From positions 1,550,001 through 1,614,000 of the forward strand of contig JAXLVB010000002.1 in assembly GCA_046329195.1 (NCBI GenBank): a stretch of 64,000 nucleotides of DNA, in the 5' to 3' direction. The notes under the pieces were generated by a model that searched no databases, was not told where the DNA came from, and was given only the letters and a program-made list of their open reading frames with translations. Below, piece by piece: positions 44,310 to 53,309 of this stretch. How positions within the stretch are numbered: the stretch's first letter is position 1; each line of letters starts with the position of its first letter. The translations under genes were made by a program, and so were the position numbers. Origin of the DNA: JAXLVB01 sp046329195 (GTDB lineage Bacteria > Bacteroidota > Bacteroidia > Cytophagales > Spirosomataceae).

Positions 44310-45557
44310 TCACTTCCCATATTTTATCCGATACACCGAGCCGTTCAAATCGTCAGTGACGTACAGGGAGCCGTCTGGGCCTTGTGCAAGGCCACACGGG
44401 CGATGCTGAACTGGCCCCGTTGGCTTTGCTAAATCTATCCCTGCAAAATTTTCGGCAAATATCTCCCATTTTCCAGCTGGTTTGTTGTTGACAAAAGGCA
44501 CGAATGCAACCAGATAGCCTTTTTTCAATTCGGGCGATTGGCCATGAAATGCAACAAAAGCCCCATTTCGATAGCGAACGGGAAACATCTTGCCTGTGTA
44601 AAACAACAAATCGTTAGGGCCTAAGTGGGCAGGAAAGGCCACAATGGGCGTCAGTGCCTTCTCTCCTGCTGTTTTTTTGCCATCGCCGCCGTATTCGGGT
44701 GCTAAAATTTTCTTTTTCTGAAATTGGTCATAATACACATACGGCCAACCTGCATCATCGCCCTCGTGGAGTTCGTAAAGGGTTTCGGCAGGTAATTCGG
44801 CACTTTGTTGTGGGGTGTAATACTGGGGGTAAAAATCATGGAATTGCCCTCTGCCGTGCTGGGTAGCAAACAAGGTGTTCGTCTTCGTATTCCAAGCTGT
44901 ACCAACGGCATTTTTTAGACCTGTGGCATAGCGAATTCCATCTGCATACGTCTGATTCAATTTGTCAGCCTTGAATCGCCAAATGCCTCCAGCAGAGTCT
45001 AAGATGGAACAGGGATTGATGCCTTTTCCTGTACCTTTTTCACGACAGGGGTCATTGTACGAGCCAATGGTCACGTAAATGTTTGATTGATTATCCAGCA
45101 CAAAAGGTTTGGCATTATCTCGGCCTTTGTCCACCAAGCCATCTACAATTTTTTCAGGATTATTCATATCCATAACTTCCTCTTTATCATTGAGTTTGTA
45201 GCGAAAAACGCCCGAATTGGAGGAGGCATAGAGATACCCATTCTTGATAAAAATTCCTGTGCCCGGATAATCTCCGAAATAGGACTTGTCTTCGAATACT
45301 CCATCTTTGTTGGTATCTCGAAGCAAACAAATTCCTTTTCCGTCTTTGAGTTTAGAGAGTTTTAAATATACATCTCCATTTTTAGAAACGGCTATGTGTC
45401 TGGGGTTACCAACTTCTGTGGCTATAACCGATACCGAAAATCCAGTGGGTACCTTTATTTCGTCATTCGATTGAGGCTCGGCATTAAATGCCCATAACCC
45501 AATAATGCTTGCTGAAAATACAAGGGCGATGAAGAGGTTCGTGAGTGTTTTTTTCAT
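44310..45557 (-). CDS. PQQ-type sugar/sorbosone dehydrogenase-like protein
   Basis: The 415-residue protein has a signal segment (NLFIALVFSASIIGLWAFNA) and then a six-blade beta-propeller of the glucose/sorbosone dehydrogenase type: VGNPRHIAVSKNGDVYLKLS, IGSYNDPC, GGIWRFKADKLNQTYADGIR, YATGLKNAVGTAW, FATQHGRGQF, LYELHEGDDAGWPYVYYD, LAQGPDGSLYVTDD. Enzymes of this family oxidise sugars with PQQ in the periplasm; catalytic and cofactor residues cannot be checked by eye. It is the last of the four genes of the rbsK operon, 71 bases after the permease gene. Confidence 0.82.
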   Translation of the reverse strand: MKKTLTNLFIALVFSASIIGLWAFNAEPQSNDEIKVPTGFSVSVIATEVGNPRHIAVSKNGDVYLKLSKLKDGKGICLLRDTNKDGVFEDKSYFGDYPGTGIFIKNGYLYASSNSGVFRYKLNDKEEVMDMNNPEKIVDGLVDKGRDNAKPFVLDNQSNIYVTIGSYNDPCREKGTGKGINPCSILDSAGGIWRFKADKLNQTYADGIRYATGLKNAVGTAWNTKTNTLFATQHGRGQFHDFYPQYYTPQQSAELPAETLYELHEGDDAGWPYVYYDQFQKKKILAPEYGGDGKKTAGEKALTPIVAFPAHLGPNDLLFYTGKMFPVRYRNGAFVAFHGQSPELKKGYLVAFVPFVNNKPAGKWEIFAENFAGIDLAKPTGPVQHRPCGLAQGPDGSLYVTDDLNGSVYRIKYGK

Positions 45558-45628
45558 GGAGAGAAAAAGGCTATAGGTGTTTTTAAGATTCTAAAAATCA
45601 GTACTATCCAAAACGATACTCATGGCTT

Positions 45629-46627
45629 TCAGCCTCGTGCCATAATCAGGAATGCCAAGCCTATTACATAAAGTAATAGCATCAAATTGAGTACTTTGGA
45701 AGTTCCGGTAGGAGCATTTTTGAATTCTTTCCAAATAAAAATCCCCCAAATAGCGGCCACCACCGTAGCACCTTGGCCCAAGCCATACGAAATGGCAGGT
45801 CCTGCTTTGCCAGACGCAATAATACTAAATGACATGCCGATATTCCAGATGACACCCCCTAAAACTCCCATCAAATGGTCTTTTGTCGAACCACTGAAAT
45901 AGGCTGCAAAATGAGTAGGTTCGCCTACAAAGGGTTTGTACATCAGTATCGTATTCAATACCAAATTGCTCAAAACAATGCCGATTGCAAAAAAGACTAA
46001 AGCAGTATAGGGAGTTAGCTTGCCCGCTTCGGGCAAGGCGAAGTCGGTCACCATCGAATTGGCCACATACTTGTAAAAAAAGCCCATCAGTACCCCTGCT
46101 ACCACCGAAAGCAACAATCCTTTCGTAGAAACCCCTTGATTACCAGAAGATAAACGACGATAAGCATTGGCATTGAGCACAATAGCTACTGCAATGAGCG
46201 CCACGCCTACAACCAATAACGTTGGATTTCCTTCGGGTCTGTCAAGGTAATTGACCAACACACCCAAAATCAGTGCGATGCCAATTCCGACAGGAAACGC
46301 CACCGACATGCCAGCAATGGCAATAGCTGCTACTAACAAGATATTGGCCAGATTAAAAACAGCCCCACCTATCAAAGCCGATTGGAGGTTAGAACGCTCG
46401 GCTTGTTCATAATCATCAAAAAAACTACGCCCTAAATCGCCATTACTACCTAAAGTAAAAGCTAAAAGCAGCGAAAAAAGTAAAATACCTAGGGTGTAGT
46501 CCCAGTAAAAGAGTTCAAAACGCCAGTGGGAGGAAGCCAATTTTTGGGTATTGGCCCAAGAGCCCCAGCAAAGCATGGTAATCACGCAAAAAGCGATGGC
46601 TAAGGGATACGTTTCAACTAGGTACAT
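45629..46627 (-). CDS. GRP/RhaT-type sugar permease
   Basis: A 332-residue integral membrane protein with ten hydrophobic helices, e.g. YPLAIAFCVITMLCWGSWAN, YTLGILLFSLLLAFTLGS, VGIGIALILGVLVNYLD, PTLLVVGVALIAVAIVLNAN and ILSNLVLNTILMYKPF. The GSW and GAVFNLANILL segments fit the GRP/RhaT (drug/metabolite transporter superfamily) sugar-uptake group. Its place behind the exported ADP-ribosylglycohydrolase and before a sugar dehydrogenase suggests that it imports ribose or a ribose derivative (inference). Confidence 0.85.
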   Translation of the reverse strand: MYLVETYPLAIAFCVITMLCWGSWANTQKLASSHWRFELFYWDYTLGILLFSLLLAFTLGSNGDLGRSFFDDYEQAERSNLQSALIGGAVFNLANILLVAAIAIAGMSVAFPVGIGIALILGVLVNYLDRPEGNPTLLVVGVALIAVAIVLNANAYRRLSSGNQGVSTKGLLLSVVAGVLMGFFYKYVANSMVTDFALPEAGKLTPYTALVFFAIGIVLSNLVLNTILMYKPFVGEPTHFAAYFSGSTKDHLMGVLGGVIWNIGMSFSIIASGKAGPAISYGLGQGATVVAAIWGIFIWKEFKNAPTGTSKVLNLMLLLYVIGLAFLIMARG

Positions 46628-46660
46628 ACAGCAAAAGGGTTAGAGGTGATTCATTGGGGA

Positions 46661-48175
46661 TTATTTCTTCCAAGCACTAATAACAGGTTTGTCATCAAAC
46701 ACGACCATATTAGCAACATTCAGCCGATGAGTTGGGCTTGGGTTCAACACTTTCACTTGAATATGATGCTTGCCCCGAGGCAACTCATATTTCCAAAACA
46801 AATTAAACCGACGTTCTTTAAAGGCTGTTGGGAGTTTTACTGTTTCGAGCAATTTTCCATCCAGATACAGTTCGGTATTAAACACATAATCAGCGGCTTG
46901 GTCTTGCTTACTGGCCGACCCAGATAGGATAAAACCCACGCCTCCAAAATCCAAGTCGAGTAGGTCAATATCTTTACCAATGTTTCGTTTTTCGATCGGG
47001 AAATGGTTGGGGTGACTCACTTCAAAACGCACCGGAACAGGCCGTTGGGTACGAATGACGACTTGTTGGTCATTCACCTTGCCGCCGTTTCGTTCAATCA
47101 CTTGCAGGGTATGCTTCATCCCAATCCGATACACGTCGTTGAGCGACATGGTAGTATATTTAAAATCAATGTCTTCCGCTTCTTTCAAACCCATTTTCCA
47201 ATAGGCCGGAATAGCGTCGTAGCCTAACATTGTACCCAAAATTCCTCCCGCTGAAGCGGGATTACAGTCAGAATCTTGCCCACATCGAGTACTGATTTCG
47301 AGGGTTTTACTGAAATCACCGTTTCCATACAACAAACCAATCACTACATACGCAGCGTTAATACTAGCGTCAATATTAAACGTACTGAAAATCCCTTCAG
47401 GACAAGTGCGGTCCGACGACCATTTTTTCTGTACCTCAAACCATGTGCGTTTCCAGTCGTTAGGGAATTGCTGGTGCCACATAATTACGTCGTGGATACA
47501 CTTATAAAAATCGCTTTGTACGGGAATCGTCTTTAACGCTTCTTTTACCACATACTTCACATCTGACGACGTGTAGGCCAGCGCATACATGGCCGACATA
47601 TACACGCCACCATACCAGCCATCGCCATAGTTCATAATGTGACCAATGGGGTCGCCTATGGTGGCGGCAGTATTAGGCATACCGGGAGCCATGAGTCCTG
47701 AAAAATCGCTTTCTATCTGAAAATCAATGGCATCAGCCTGTGGATTATGACGCCAATGCCCAGACTGTGGCGGCAAAATCCCATTCAAAATGTTATATCT
47801 GCCGATTTGATTGGCATGCCACAAAAAATAGTCAGCGTTGGCATAAGCTTTGGCATGAGAGGTAACGGGGGCATCTAAACCTTCTTTTTCAAAAACATCC
47901 ACAAAGGTCAAATCCATATAGATGTCATCGTACAGACCTGGATTGTTGAGCATGGTATGCTTGATATAGCCATCATACCATGGGATAGGCTGGTAGTCGT
48001 TAATCATCGTACCTTGAAACCGAAATTCGGTAGGTCCACCAAACGTACAGCCAATTACTTGGCCTGCCCAGCCGCCTTTGAGTTTGTTTTCCAGTTTCGC
48101 TTTAGACAAAGTTACGACCCCTTGGGCATGGACTTGAAACTGAATCAATAGGCAGAAGATAAACAGTTTTTTCAT
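46661..48175 (-). CDS. ADP-ribosylglycohydrolase family protein, exported
   Basis: The 504-residue protein begins with a signal peptide (KKLFIFCLLIQFQVHAQG), so the enzyme works outside the cytoplasm. The ADP-ribosylglycohydrolase fold is recognised by GGWAGQVIGCTFGGPTEF, DDIYMDLTFVDVFEKEG and CGQDSDCNPASAGGILGTML, with the metal-binding Asp residues. About 120 C-terminal residues form a beta domain (QDQAADYVFNTELYLDGKLL and LPRGKHHIQVKVLN). In this family DraG reverses protein ADP-ribosylation, and other members hydrolyse ADP-ribose or nucleosides. The gene lies 61 bases behind rbsK and 33 bases before a sugar permease. Confidence 0.85.
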   Translation of the reverse strand: MKKLFIFCLLIQFQVHAQGVVTLSKAKLENKLKGGWAGQVIGCTFGGPTEFRFQGTMINDYQPIPWYDGYIKHTMLNNPGLYDDIYMDLTFVDVFEKEGLDAPVTSHAKAYANADYFLWHANQIGRYNILNGILPPQSGHWRHNPQADAIDFQIESDFSGLMAPGMPNTAATIGDPIGHIMNYGDGWYGGVYMSAMYALAYTSSDVKYVVKEALKTIPVQSDFYKCIHDVIMWHQQFPNDWKRTWFEVQKKWSSDRTCPEGIFSTFNIDASINAAYVVIGLLYGNGDFSKTLEISTRCGQDSDCNPASAGGILGTMLGYDAIPAYWKMGLKEAEDIDFKYTTMSLNDVYRIGMKHTLQVIERNGGKVNDQQVVIRTQRPVPVRFEVSHPNHFPIEKRNIGKDIDLLDLDFGGVGFILSGSASKQDQAADYVFNTELYLDGKLLETVKLPTAFKERRFNLFWKYELPRGKHHIQVKVLNPSPTHRLNVANMVVFDDKPVISAWKK

Positions 48176-48236
48176 GGTACTTTGCTAATTGTGTAAGGCG
48201 TTTAAGTAGTTACTAATTTTTAGAAAACCCTGATAA

Positions 48237-49142
48237 TCATCCTTGTGTGAGTTCGTTTCGATAAGGCACTGAAGCAATGGCTCCTGCCCGAGTCACTGAA
48301 AGCGATGCGGCTTGGATAGCAAAATGCACCGCCTCTCGCAAAACATTTCCTTCAGACAATGCTACGGTCAAGGCTCCGTTAAACACATCGCCAGCAGCTG
48401 TAGTGTCAATCGCCTTTACAATCGGAGCCGAAATAAGGGTTTGTTCAGTGGCCGTAGAAAGAAAAGCTCCCTTAGCGCCTAAGGTAATAACCACATTTTC
48501 AACCCCTTTCTGATGGAGATAATGTGCTGCCCTGGCCGCTGAGTTTTCGTCAGTTACAGTGATGCCCGTTAGGATTTCAGCTTCTGTTTCGTTGGGAGTA
48601 ATGCAGTAAAGGAGAGGATACAGTTCGTCTGGTAATGATTGTGCTGGGGCAGGGTTTACGATAATTTTCTTTTGTAAAAAATACCCCAACTGTGCCACAT
48701 AGCTAACCGTTTGGAGTGGAATTTCTAATTGAAGTAACAAAAAATCAGCAGATTCAAGCGATGTTTTAGCTTGTTCAATATCATCAGGAAGCAAATTGGC
48801 ATTAGCTCCAGAAGCTACCGAAATGCAGTTTTCGCCCTTGGAATCCACCAAAATCAAGGCAACCCCCGAAGCCGCATGTGCATCTTTGAATACCCAAGTT
48901 GTATCTAAGCCTTCGAGCCGAAATTGTGAAAGCGCCTGTTCTCCAAACAAATCGCTGCCTACTTTGGTAATAAACGTTCCATCTCCGCTCAATCGAGCCA
49001 CAGAAACGGCCTGATTAGCTCCTTTTCCACCCAAATTCATAAAAAAATCCCCTCCGATGACCGTTTCGCCTGGGGTTGGAATTTTCTGGGATTTCACCAC
49101 CATGTCAGTGTTGGTACTACCAATTATTACGATTTTAGCCAT
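48237..49142 (-). CDS. rbsK: Ribokinase
   Basis: The 301-residue protein has the PfkB signatures: IVIIGSTNTDMVV at the start, then GGDFFMNLGGKGANQAVSVA, and the C-terminal DTTAAGDVFNGALTVAL with the catalytic Asp of the anion hole. It phosphorylates ribose at O5 with ATP. It is the first gene of the operon rbsK, ADP-ribosylglycohydrolase, permease, sugar dehydrogenase; the kbp-like gene upstream is separated by a terminator. No rbs transporter of the ABC type accompanies it, and the permease two genes downstream may replace it. Confidence 0.92.
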   Translation of the reverse strand: MAKIVIIGSTNTDMVVKSQKIPTPGETVIGGDFFMNLGGKGANQAVSVARLSGDGTFITKVGSDLFGEQALSQFRLEGLDTTWVFKDAHAASGVALILVDSKGENCISVASGANANLLPDDIEQAKTSLESADFLLLQLEIPLQTVSYVAQLGYFLQKKIIVNPAPAQSLPDELYPLLYCITPNETEAEILTGITVTDENSAARAAHYLHQKGVENVVITLGAKGAFLSTATEQTLISAPIVKAIDTTAAGDVFNGALTVALSEGNVLREAVHFAIQAASLSVTRAGAIASVPYRNELTQG

Positions 49143-49222
49143 ACTTGCAAACGCTACTTATTTTTTGCATCAAGGTAAGATTTTTTTGAATAATATCTAT
49201 CTTGAAGTAGGTAGAATAAAAA

Positions 49223-49254
49223 AGACCCGCAAAGGGTTGAAGCCTTGCGGGTCT
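49223..49254 (-). terminator. Terminator of the kbp-like gene
   Basis: AGACCCGCAA (49223-49232) pairs with TTGCGGGTCT (49245-49254) around a 12-base loop; on the minus strand it is followed by a T-run (TCTTTTTTATTC). It ends the kbp transcript before rbsK. Confidence 0.8.
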
Positions 49255-49273
49255 ATCGTATAGTTGTGTAAGA

Positions 49274-49744
49274 TTACGACAACGGCGGAATACGTAATAC
49301 TTGACCTGGATAAATCAAATCAGGGTCTGTCAACATGGGCTTGTTAGCTTCAAAAATGACAGGGTATTTCATCATATCGCCGTAGTATTCTTTCGCAATT
49401 TTTGAAAGGGTATCGCCTTTTTCTACGGTGTGGTATTTTGCTTCTTCTTTTGGTTCGGCTACGGTCATTTGATTGTCAACTACCGCAACGCCTTCTACGT
49501 TACCAACTGCCAAAGCAATTTTTTCGGCATCTTCTTGGGCTTGTACTTCACCCTGAATCGTAACGGTGTCGCCGTTAGTCTTCACAGTCAATGAGTTGTA
49601 TTTCAACCCAAGCGATTTTACGTGTTCTAACAATTTGCTGGCACGGAGAGGTTCTACTTCGGGCGCTTTAGCTGCGGGTACTTCTACTTCGTCTTTACCG
49701 AATAGTTTTTGACCCACACCTTTCATAAATGAAATCAATCCCAT
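49274..49744 (-). CDS. kbp: BON and LysM domain protein, Kbp/YgaU-like
   Basis: The 156-residue protein has a short N-terminal helix, a BON domain at about 35-95 (YNSLTVKTNGDTVTIQGEVQ), and a LysM domain at about 104-153 (YHTVEKGDTLSKIAKEYYGD, DPDLIYPGQVLRIP). This two-domain plan equals Escherichia coli Kbp (YgaU), a potassium-binding protein of the cytoplasm. No signal peptide is seen, in line with Kbp. It is a single gene with its own terminator. Confidence 0.88.
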   Translation of the reverse strand: MGLISFMKGVGQKLFGKDEVEVPAAKAPEVEPLRASKLLEHVKSLGLKYNSLTVKTNGDTVTIQGEVQAQEDAEKIALAVGNVEGVAVVDNQMTVAEPKEEAKYHTVEKGDTLSKIAKEYYGDMMKYPVIFEANKPMLTDPDLIYPGQVLRIPPLS

Positions 49745-49880
49745 GATTTTAATGAGTTAAAAGTTAAAATACAGTTTTTCGTTGCTTCAAAGCTATGCAA
49801 AAATAATGGTATCTGCATGAAAGCATTGTTAAGACGCATTTTTTTTTGAAGGTCACCACAATTGTCAGGAAATTGTTGCC

Positions 49881-50705
49881 CTACACCGAGACTCCAATTT
49901 CGTGTTCTTGAAATAGCTCCAATAGCTTTTGGGTCACTTTACCCATTTTACCATCGCCCACTACATGGTCATCAATCCGAGTGACGGCTACAATTTTTTT
50001 GGAGCTACCTGTCGTAAAAATTTCATCAGCCTCCATCACTTCTTGCAGGCTTACGTCTCGTTCCTCCACCGCAAAATGTTCGCCGGCGTAGGCCAAAATA
50101 TGTTTCCGAGTAATCCCTTTGAGCATACCTGAAGCGGGGGTAATCACTGTTTCGTCTTTCACAAGAAAGACGTTGCTACGAGAAGACTCGGTTACCAAAC
50201 CATTAAAATGATACAGCACATCGTTGGCGCCTACTTCTTTTTGTTTTCGTAACAAATACACAGGCATCAAATAATCCAAACTCTTGACCTCCGCCAACTG
50301 CCGCTGATGGTTAACGGTCATGAATTTCAAGCCATTAGGTGCCTCCATAAACTTAAAAGGCTTGGCAATCATCATCAAATTGGCTTGCTCGGCAGGTGCG
50401 TAGCCATCGGGCGAATACCCACCTGTTAACACCATTTTGATACCGAGTAAGGGCTGTTGATTCAAGTGAATGAGTTCATGAATAATCGCCCGAATATGGT
50501 CTCGGGTTTGAGGTATCGAAAGCCCCAACAGACGTGCAGAATTTTCAAAACGGTCGAGATGGTCTTCCATAAAAATCGGTTGTCCATCAACAGCCCTGAA
50601 AAAATCAAAGATGCCATAGCCACGTAGCAAACCTAAATCAGTAATTCCGATTTGAGCTTGGGCTTCGGGTACAATTTCGCCGTTTAAATAAAAAAATGCT
50701 GCCAT
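49881..50705 (-). CDS. Class IV aminotransferase (branched-chain/D-amino-acid/aminodeoxychorismate-lyase type)
   Basis: A 274-residue PLP fold-type IV protein: ITDLGLLRGYGIFDFFRAVD at the N-terminus, the cofactor Lys in AEVKSLDYLMPVYLLRKQKE, and TESSRSNVFLV plus GITRKHIL and FTTGSSKKIVAV. Members include IlvE, D-amino-acid aminotransferase and PabC; sequence alone does not decide among these. The length of 274 is nearest to D-amino-acid aminotransferase/PabC. Since folP lies about 1 kb away, the PabC role for folate is possible but unproven. It stands alone on the minus strand. Confidence 0.85.
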   Translation of the reverse strand: MAAFFYLNGEIVPEAQAQIGITDLGLLRGYGIFDFFRAVDGQPIFMEDHLDRFENSARLLGLSIPQTRDHIRAIIHELIHLNQQPLLGIKMVLTGGYSPDGYAPAEQANLMMIAKPFKFMEAPNGLKFMTVNHQRQLAEVKSLDYLMPVYLLRKQKEVGANDVLYHFNGLVTESSRSNVFLVKDETVITPASGMLKGITRKHILAYAGEHFAVEERDVSLQEVMEADEIFTTGSSKKIVAVTRIDDHVVGDGKMGKVTQKLLELFQEHEIGVSV

Positions 50706-50938
50706 ACTGATGCTGGATTCGTGATTAATTGCTCGAAACTCAATGGGATTGATTTTTCTTTCAATTTTCAGAAATATACTCTACGAATTTCCTTGAGTTT
50801 ACCGTTACAAATCAAACGAAAATAAACCAAAACTGAAACATACGGGTGATATAAATCAGTAATTTGAATGGTGCAAATCATCAAAAATGGCGTCAAATAA
50901 CAAGACCTTTGAGTAACTAATCAAACCTTCGTTGCTCC

Positions 50939-51775
50939 ATGAAAACCATCTTAGTCCCTACCGATTTCAGCCCACTCTCGTTACAAGCCTTGGAAGTGGC
51001 TGTGCAGTTGGCCAAGCCTACCAATGCCAGCATTGTTTTGTTTCATGCCGTTGAGTTTTCGATGCCTTCTGCTATCGGCGACGGCACCTTTCCATCCATT
51101 GCTACGCAGTATGATATTGACAGTTTTCAGATTTCGCTAGATGCAGCCAAAGACCAGTTAGAGAAAGTCAAAAAGCAGCCCAAATTCAAAATGGTTGATA
51201 TAAAAACGGAGGTTGAAAGCAATTTAGAAGGTATTGACCGCACCATTGCCTATCATAAAGCCGATTTGATTGTGATGGGCTCAACAGGAGCCAAAGGGGT
51301 AAAAGAAATGCTGTGGGGTTCGCACGCCGAGGGTGTAGTCCGTAGAGCTAAGTGCCCAGTGTTGGTTATCAAAAAGCCAACCAAGGAAATCAAACTTGCT
51401 AAAGTGTTATTTGCCACTGATTTCCAGCAAACAAAGTTCGTAAAAAAAGCGCTGGATTTACTTGGTTTGACGGATTTGAATAGTTGGTTACATTTTGTTT
51501 GTGTGAATACCCCCATGAACTTTAATGGAACCAAAAACATCAACCAAAGCATGGAAAAACTGGCAGGGAAGCTCCAATTGCTCAACTACCAGTTTATTAT
51601 TTACAATGCTTTTAGTGAGGAAAAAGGCATTTTAGAGTACGCCGACGCCATTAAAGCTGACTTAATCATTATGCCTACTCACGGGCGAACAGGCTTGAGT
51701 CATGCCTTGTACGGTTCTATTGCTGAAGATGTGGTTAATCATAGCAAATGTCCTGTGCTTACGCTGGTGGAGTAA
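50939..51775 (+). CDS. Universal stress protein with two UspA domains
   Basis: The 278-residue protein is a tandem of two Usp folds, 1-145 and 146-278. Each has the ATP-binding pattern: GSTGAKGVKEMLWGSHAEGV in the first and THGRTGLSHALYGSIAEDVV in the second. Both begin with the usual Usp strand (KTILVPTDFSPLSLQALEVA and KLAKVLFATDF). Its last 37 bases overlap the convergent folP gene. Confidence 0.88.
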   Translation: MKTILVPTDFSPLSLQALEVAVQLAKPTNASIVLFHAVEFSMPSAIGDGTFPSIATQYDIDSFQISLDAAKDQLEKVKKQPKFKMVDIKTEVESNLEGIDRTIAYHKADLIVMGSTGAKGVKEMLWGSHAEGVVRRAKCPVLVIKKPTKEIKLAKVLFATDFQQTKFVKKALDLLGLTDLNSWLHFVCVNTPMNFNGTKNINQSMEKLAGKLQLLNYQFIIYNAFSEEKGILEYADAIKADLIIMPTHGRTGLSHALYGSIAEDVVNHSKCPVLTLVE

Positions 51776-52641
51776 GGCTTCAGGCATTGCCAAAGTTGTA
51801 TGGTTTGGAGCGCCTCCTTGACGTCATGTACTCGTAAGATGGCAGCACCTTGTTGCAATGCTATAGTATTAAGCATTGTAGTACCGTTAAGGGCTTCTTC
51901 GGGGCGAATGCCTAAGGTTTTCCAAATCATGGATTTACGTGAAACGCCCACCAACAGTGGCAAATTAAACACCTCAAACGCAGAAAGTTCGGCCAACAAT
52001 TGAAAATTCTGCGCTCTCGTTTTGGCAAAACCTAAACCGGGGTCAAGGATAATATCTTTGACCCCTACTTGACGAAGTTGAGCTACTTTGGGTAACAATT
52101 CCTCGATAACATTTTGTGTAAGATTCTTATATTCAGTCAGATGACTCATCGTTTGAGGATTCCCTCGGCTGTGCATCAAGACGTATGGAACGCCCAACTC
52201 GGCTACGGTACTAAACATCGCCTCATCTAAATTACCACCCGCTATATCATTCACCATCGAAGCCCCTGCTTCTACGGCCAACCGTGCTACTTTTGCTCTG
52301 AATGTATCAATAGAGAGGTATGTTTCTGGAAAGCGTAGTTGAAGCGCTTCTATTACTGGTACTACTCGACTTATTTCTTCGTCAACTGTAATTTCGGCTG
52401 CGCCAGGGCGGGTAGAATACCCACCAATATCTAAAAAAGTAGCTCCCTCTTCTATCATTTTTTGAGCTCGATGGAGTACATCTTCCAAAGACTGCACTCG
52501 ACTACCTACAAAAAACGAATCGGGAGTCACATTAAGAATCCCCATGATTTGGGGAGTATCTAAGTTCAATAAGCGGCCTTTAAGGTTAATGGAATGAGTC
52601 ACGAGTTTGTGGTCGAATTGACGATTGTATAATGTAACCAT
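51739..52641 (-). CDS. folP: Dihydropteroate synthase
   Basis: FolP joins p-aminobenzoate to 7,8-dihydropterin pyrophosphate in folate synthesis and is the target of sulfonamides. The 300-residue protein has MGILNVTPDSFFVGSR (pterin-binding), FLDIGGYSTRPGAAEI, YLSIDTFRAKVARLAVEAGA, MVNDIAGGNLD, PYVLMHSRGNPQTM, DIILDPGLGFAKT and GVSRKSMI. The DUF1599 gene starts 96 bases away in the other direction. Its 3' end overlaps the stress-protein gene by 37 bases, tail to tail. A minus-strand -7 box (TACTTTTG) at 52665-52658 lies before the start. Confidence 0.95.
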   Translation of the reverse strand: MVTLYNRQFDHKLVTHSINLKGRLLNLDTPQIMGILNVTPDSFFVGSRVQSLEDVLHRAQKMIEEGATFLDIGGYSTRPGAAEITVDEEISRVVPVIEALQLRFPETYLSIDTFRAKVARLAVEAGASMVNDIAGGNLDEAMFSTVAELGVPYVLMHSRGNPQTMSHLTEYKNLTQNVIEELLPKVAQLRQVGVKDIILDPGLGFAKTRAQNFQLLAELSAFEVFNLPLLVGVSRKSMIWKTLGIRPEEALNGTTMLNTIALQQGAAILRVHDVKEALQTIQLWQCLKPYSTSVSTGHLL

Positions 52642-52708
52642 TAGGCTTAATGGGTTTCAAAAGTAAAACATTTTAGTACATTACATTCCGAATCCTACCC
52701 TATCTATT

Positions 52709-52716
52709 TACCTTTG
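52709..52716 (+). promoter_or_regulatory. -7 promoter box before the DUF1599 gene
   Basis: TACCTTTG at 52709-52716 fits TAnnTTTG and lies 21 bases before the TTG start codon at 52737. Together with the folP box on the other strand it forms a divergent promoter region. No TTG stands at -33. Confidence 0.4.
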
Positions 52717-52736
52717 TGACAAAATAACTCATTACC

Positions 52737-53300
52737 TTGACACCATCATCTACTCACACGGAGCAAGAATATCGGCATATCATTGCCCTTTGTAAAGATA
52801 TTTTCCTCAAAAAAAACAAAGATTACGGTACTTCTTGGCGGATTTTGCGACTGCCCAGCATCACCGACCAGATTTTTATCAAAGCACAGCGAATTCGTAC
52901 GTTGCAGGAAAAGGGAATTTCAAAAGTTGGTGAAGGGGTCATTCCTGAGTTTATCGGCATCATCAACTATTGCATTATGGCGCTCATTCAGTTGCAATTG
53001 ACAGGCGACAACCGAATGGAGTTAGACAGTCAAGAATTAAATAAGCTCTACGACCAAAAGGTCAACGAAACTCTATCGTTATTACTCAACAAAAACCACG
53101 ATTACGGCGAAGCATGGCGAGACATGCGAGTGGCTTCAATGACTGACATCATCTTGATGAAGCTGTTTAGAACTAAGCAAATAGAAGATAATGAAGGCGT
53201 TACCTTGATTTCGGAAGGGGTAGATGCCAACTACCAAGATATGATTAACTATGCCGTTTTTTGTTTAGTCAAGCTTCAAGGAGAACAAGCTCAGCAATAA
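52737..53300 (+). CDS. DUF1599 protein with an internal tandem duplication
   Basis: The 187-residue protein starts with TTG; no ATG is available for the first 78 codons. It consists of two homologous halves: residues about 22-83 (KKNKDYGTSWRILRLPSITD ... IGIINYCIMALIQLQ) and about 118-181 (NKNHDYGEAWRDMRVASMTD ... QDMINYAVFCLVKLQ). This is DUF1599, a domain of unknown function related to nucleotide-modification-associated domain 1. Partners in other genomes include folate genes; here it diverges from folP. It is followed by a convergent FdtA-like gene. Confidence 0.85.
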   Translation: MTPSSTHTEQEYRHIIALCKDIFLKKNKDYGTSWRILRLPSITDQIFIKAQRIRTLQEKGISKVGEGVIPEFIGIINYCIMALIQLQLTGDNRMELDSQELNKLYDQKVNETLSLLLNKNHDYGEAWRDMRVASMTDIILMKLFRTKQIEDNEGVTLISEGVDANYQDMINYAVFCLVKLQGEQAQQ

Positions 53301-53309
53301 TGCTGCGGA

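Noticed and set aside
46661..48175. ADP-ribosylglycohydrolase as immunity protein of a toxin system
   Set aside because: The protein has a signal peptide, no ADP-ribosyltransferase toxin or secretion gene is near, and the partners are sugar-use genes, so catabolism is the better reading.
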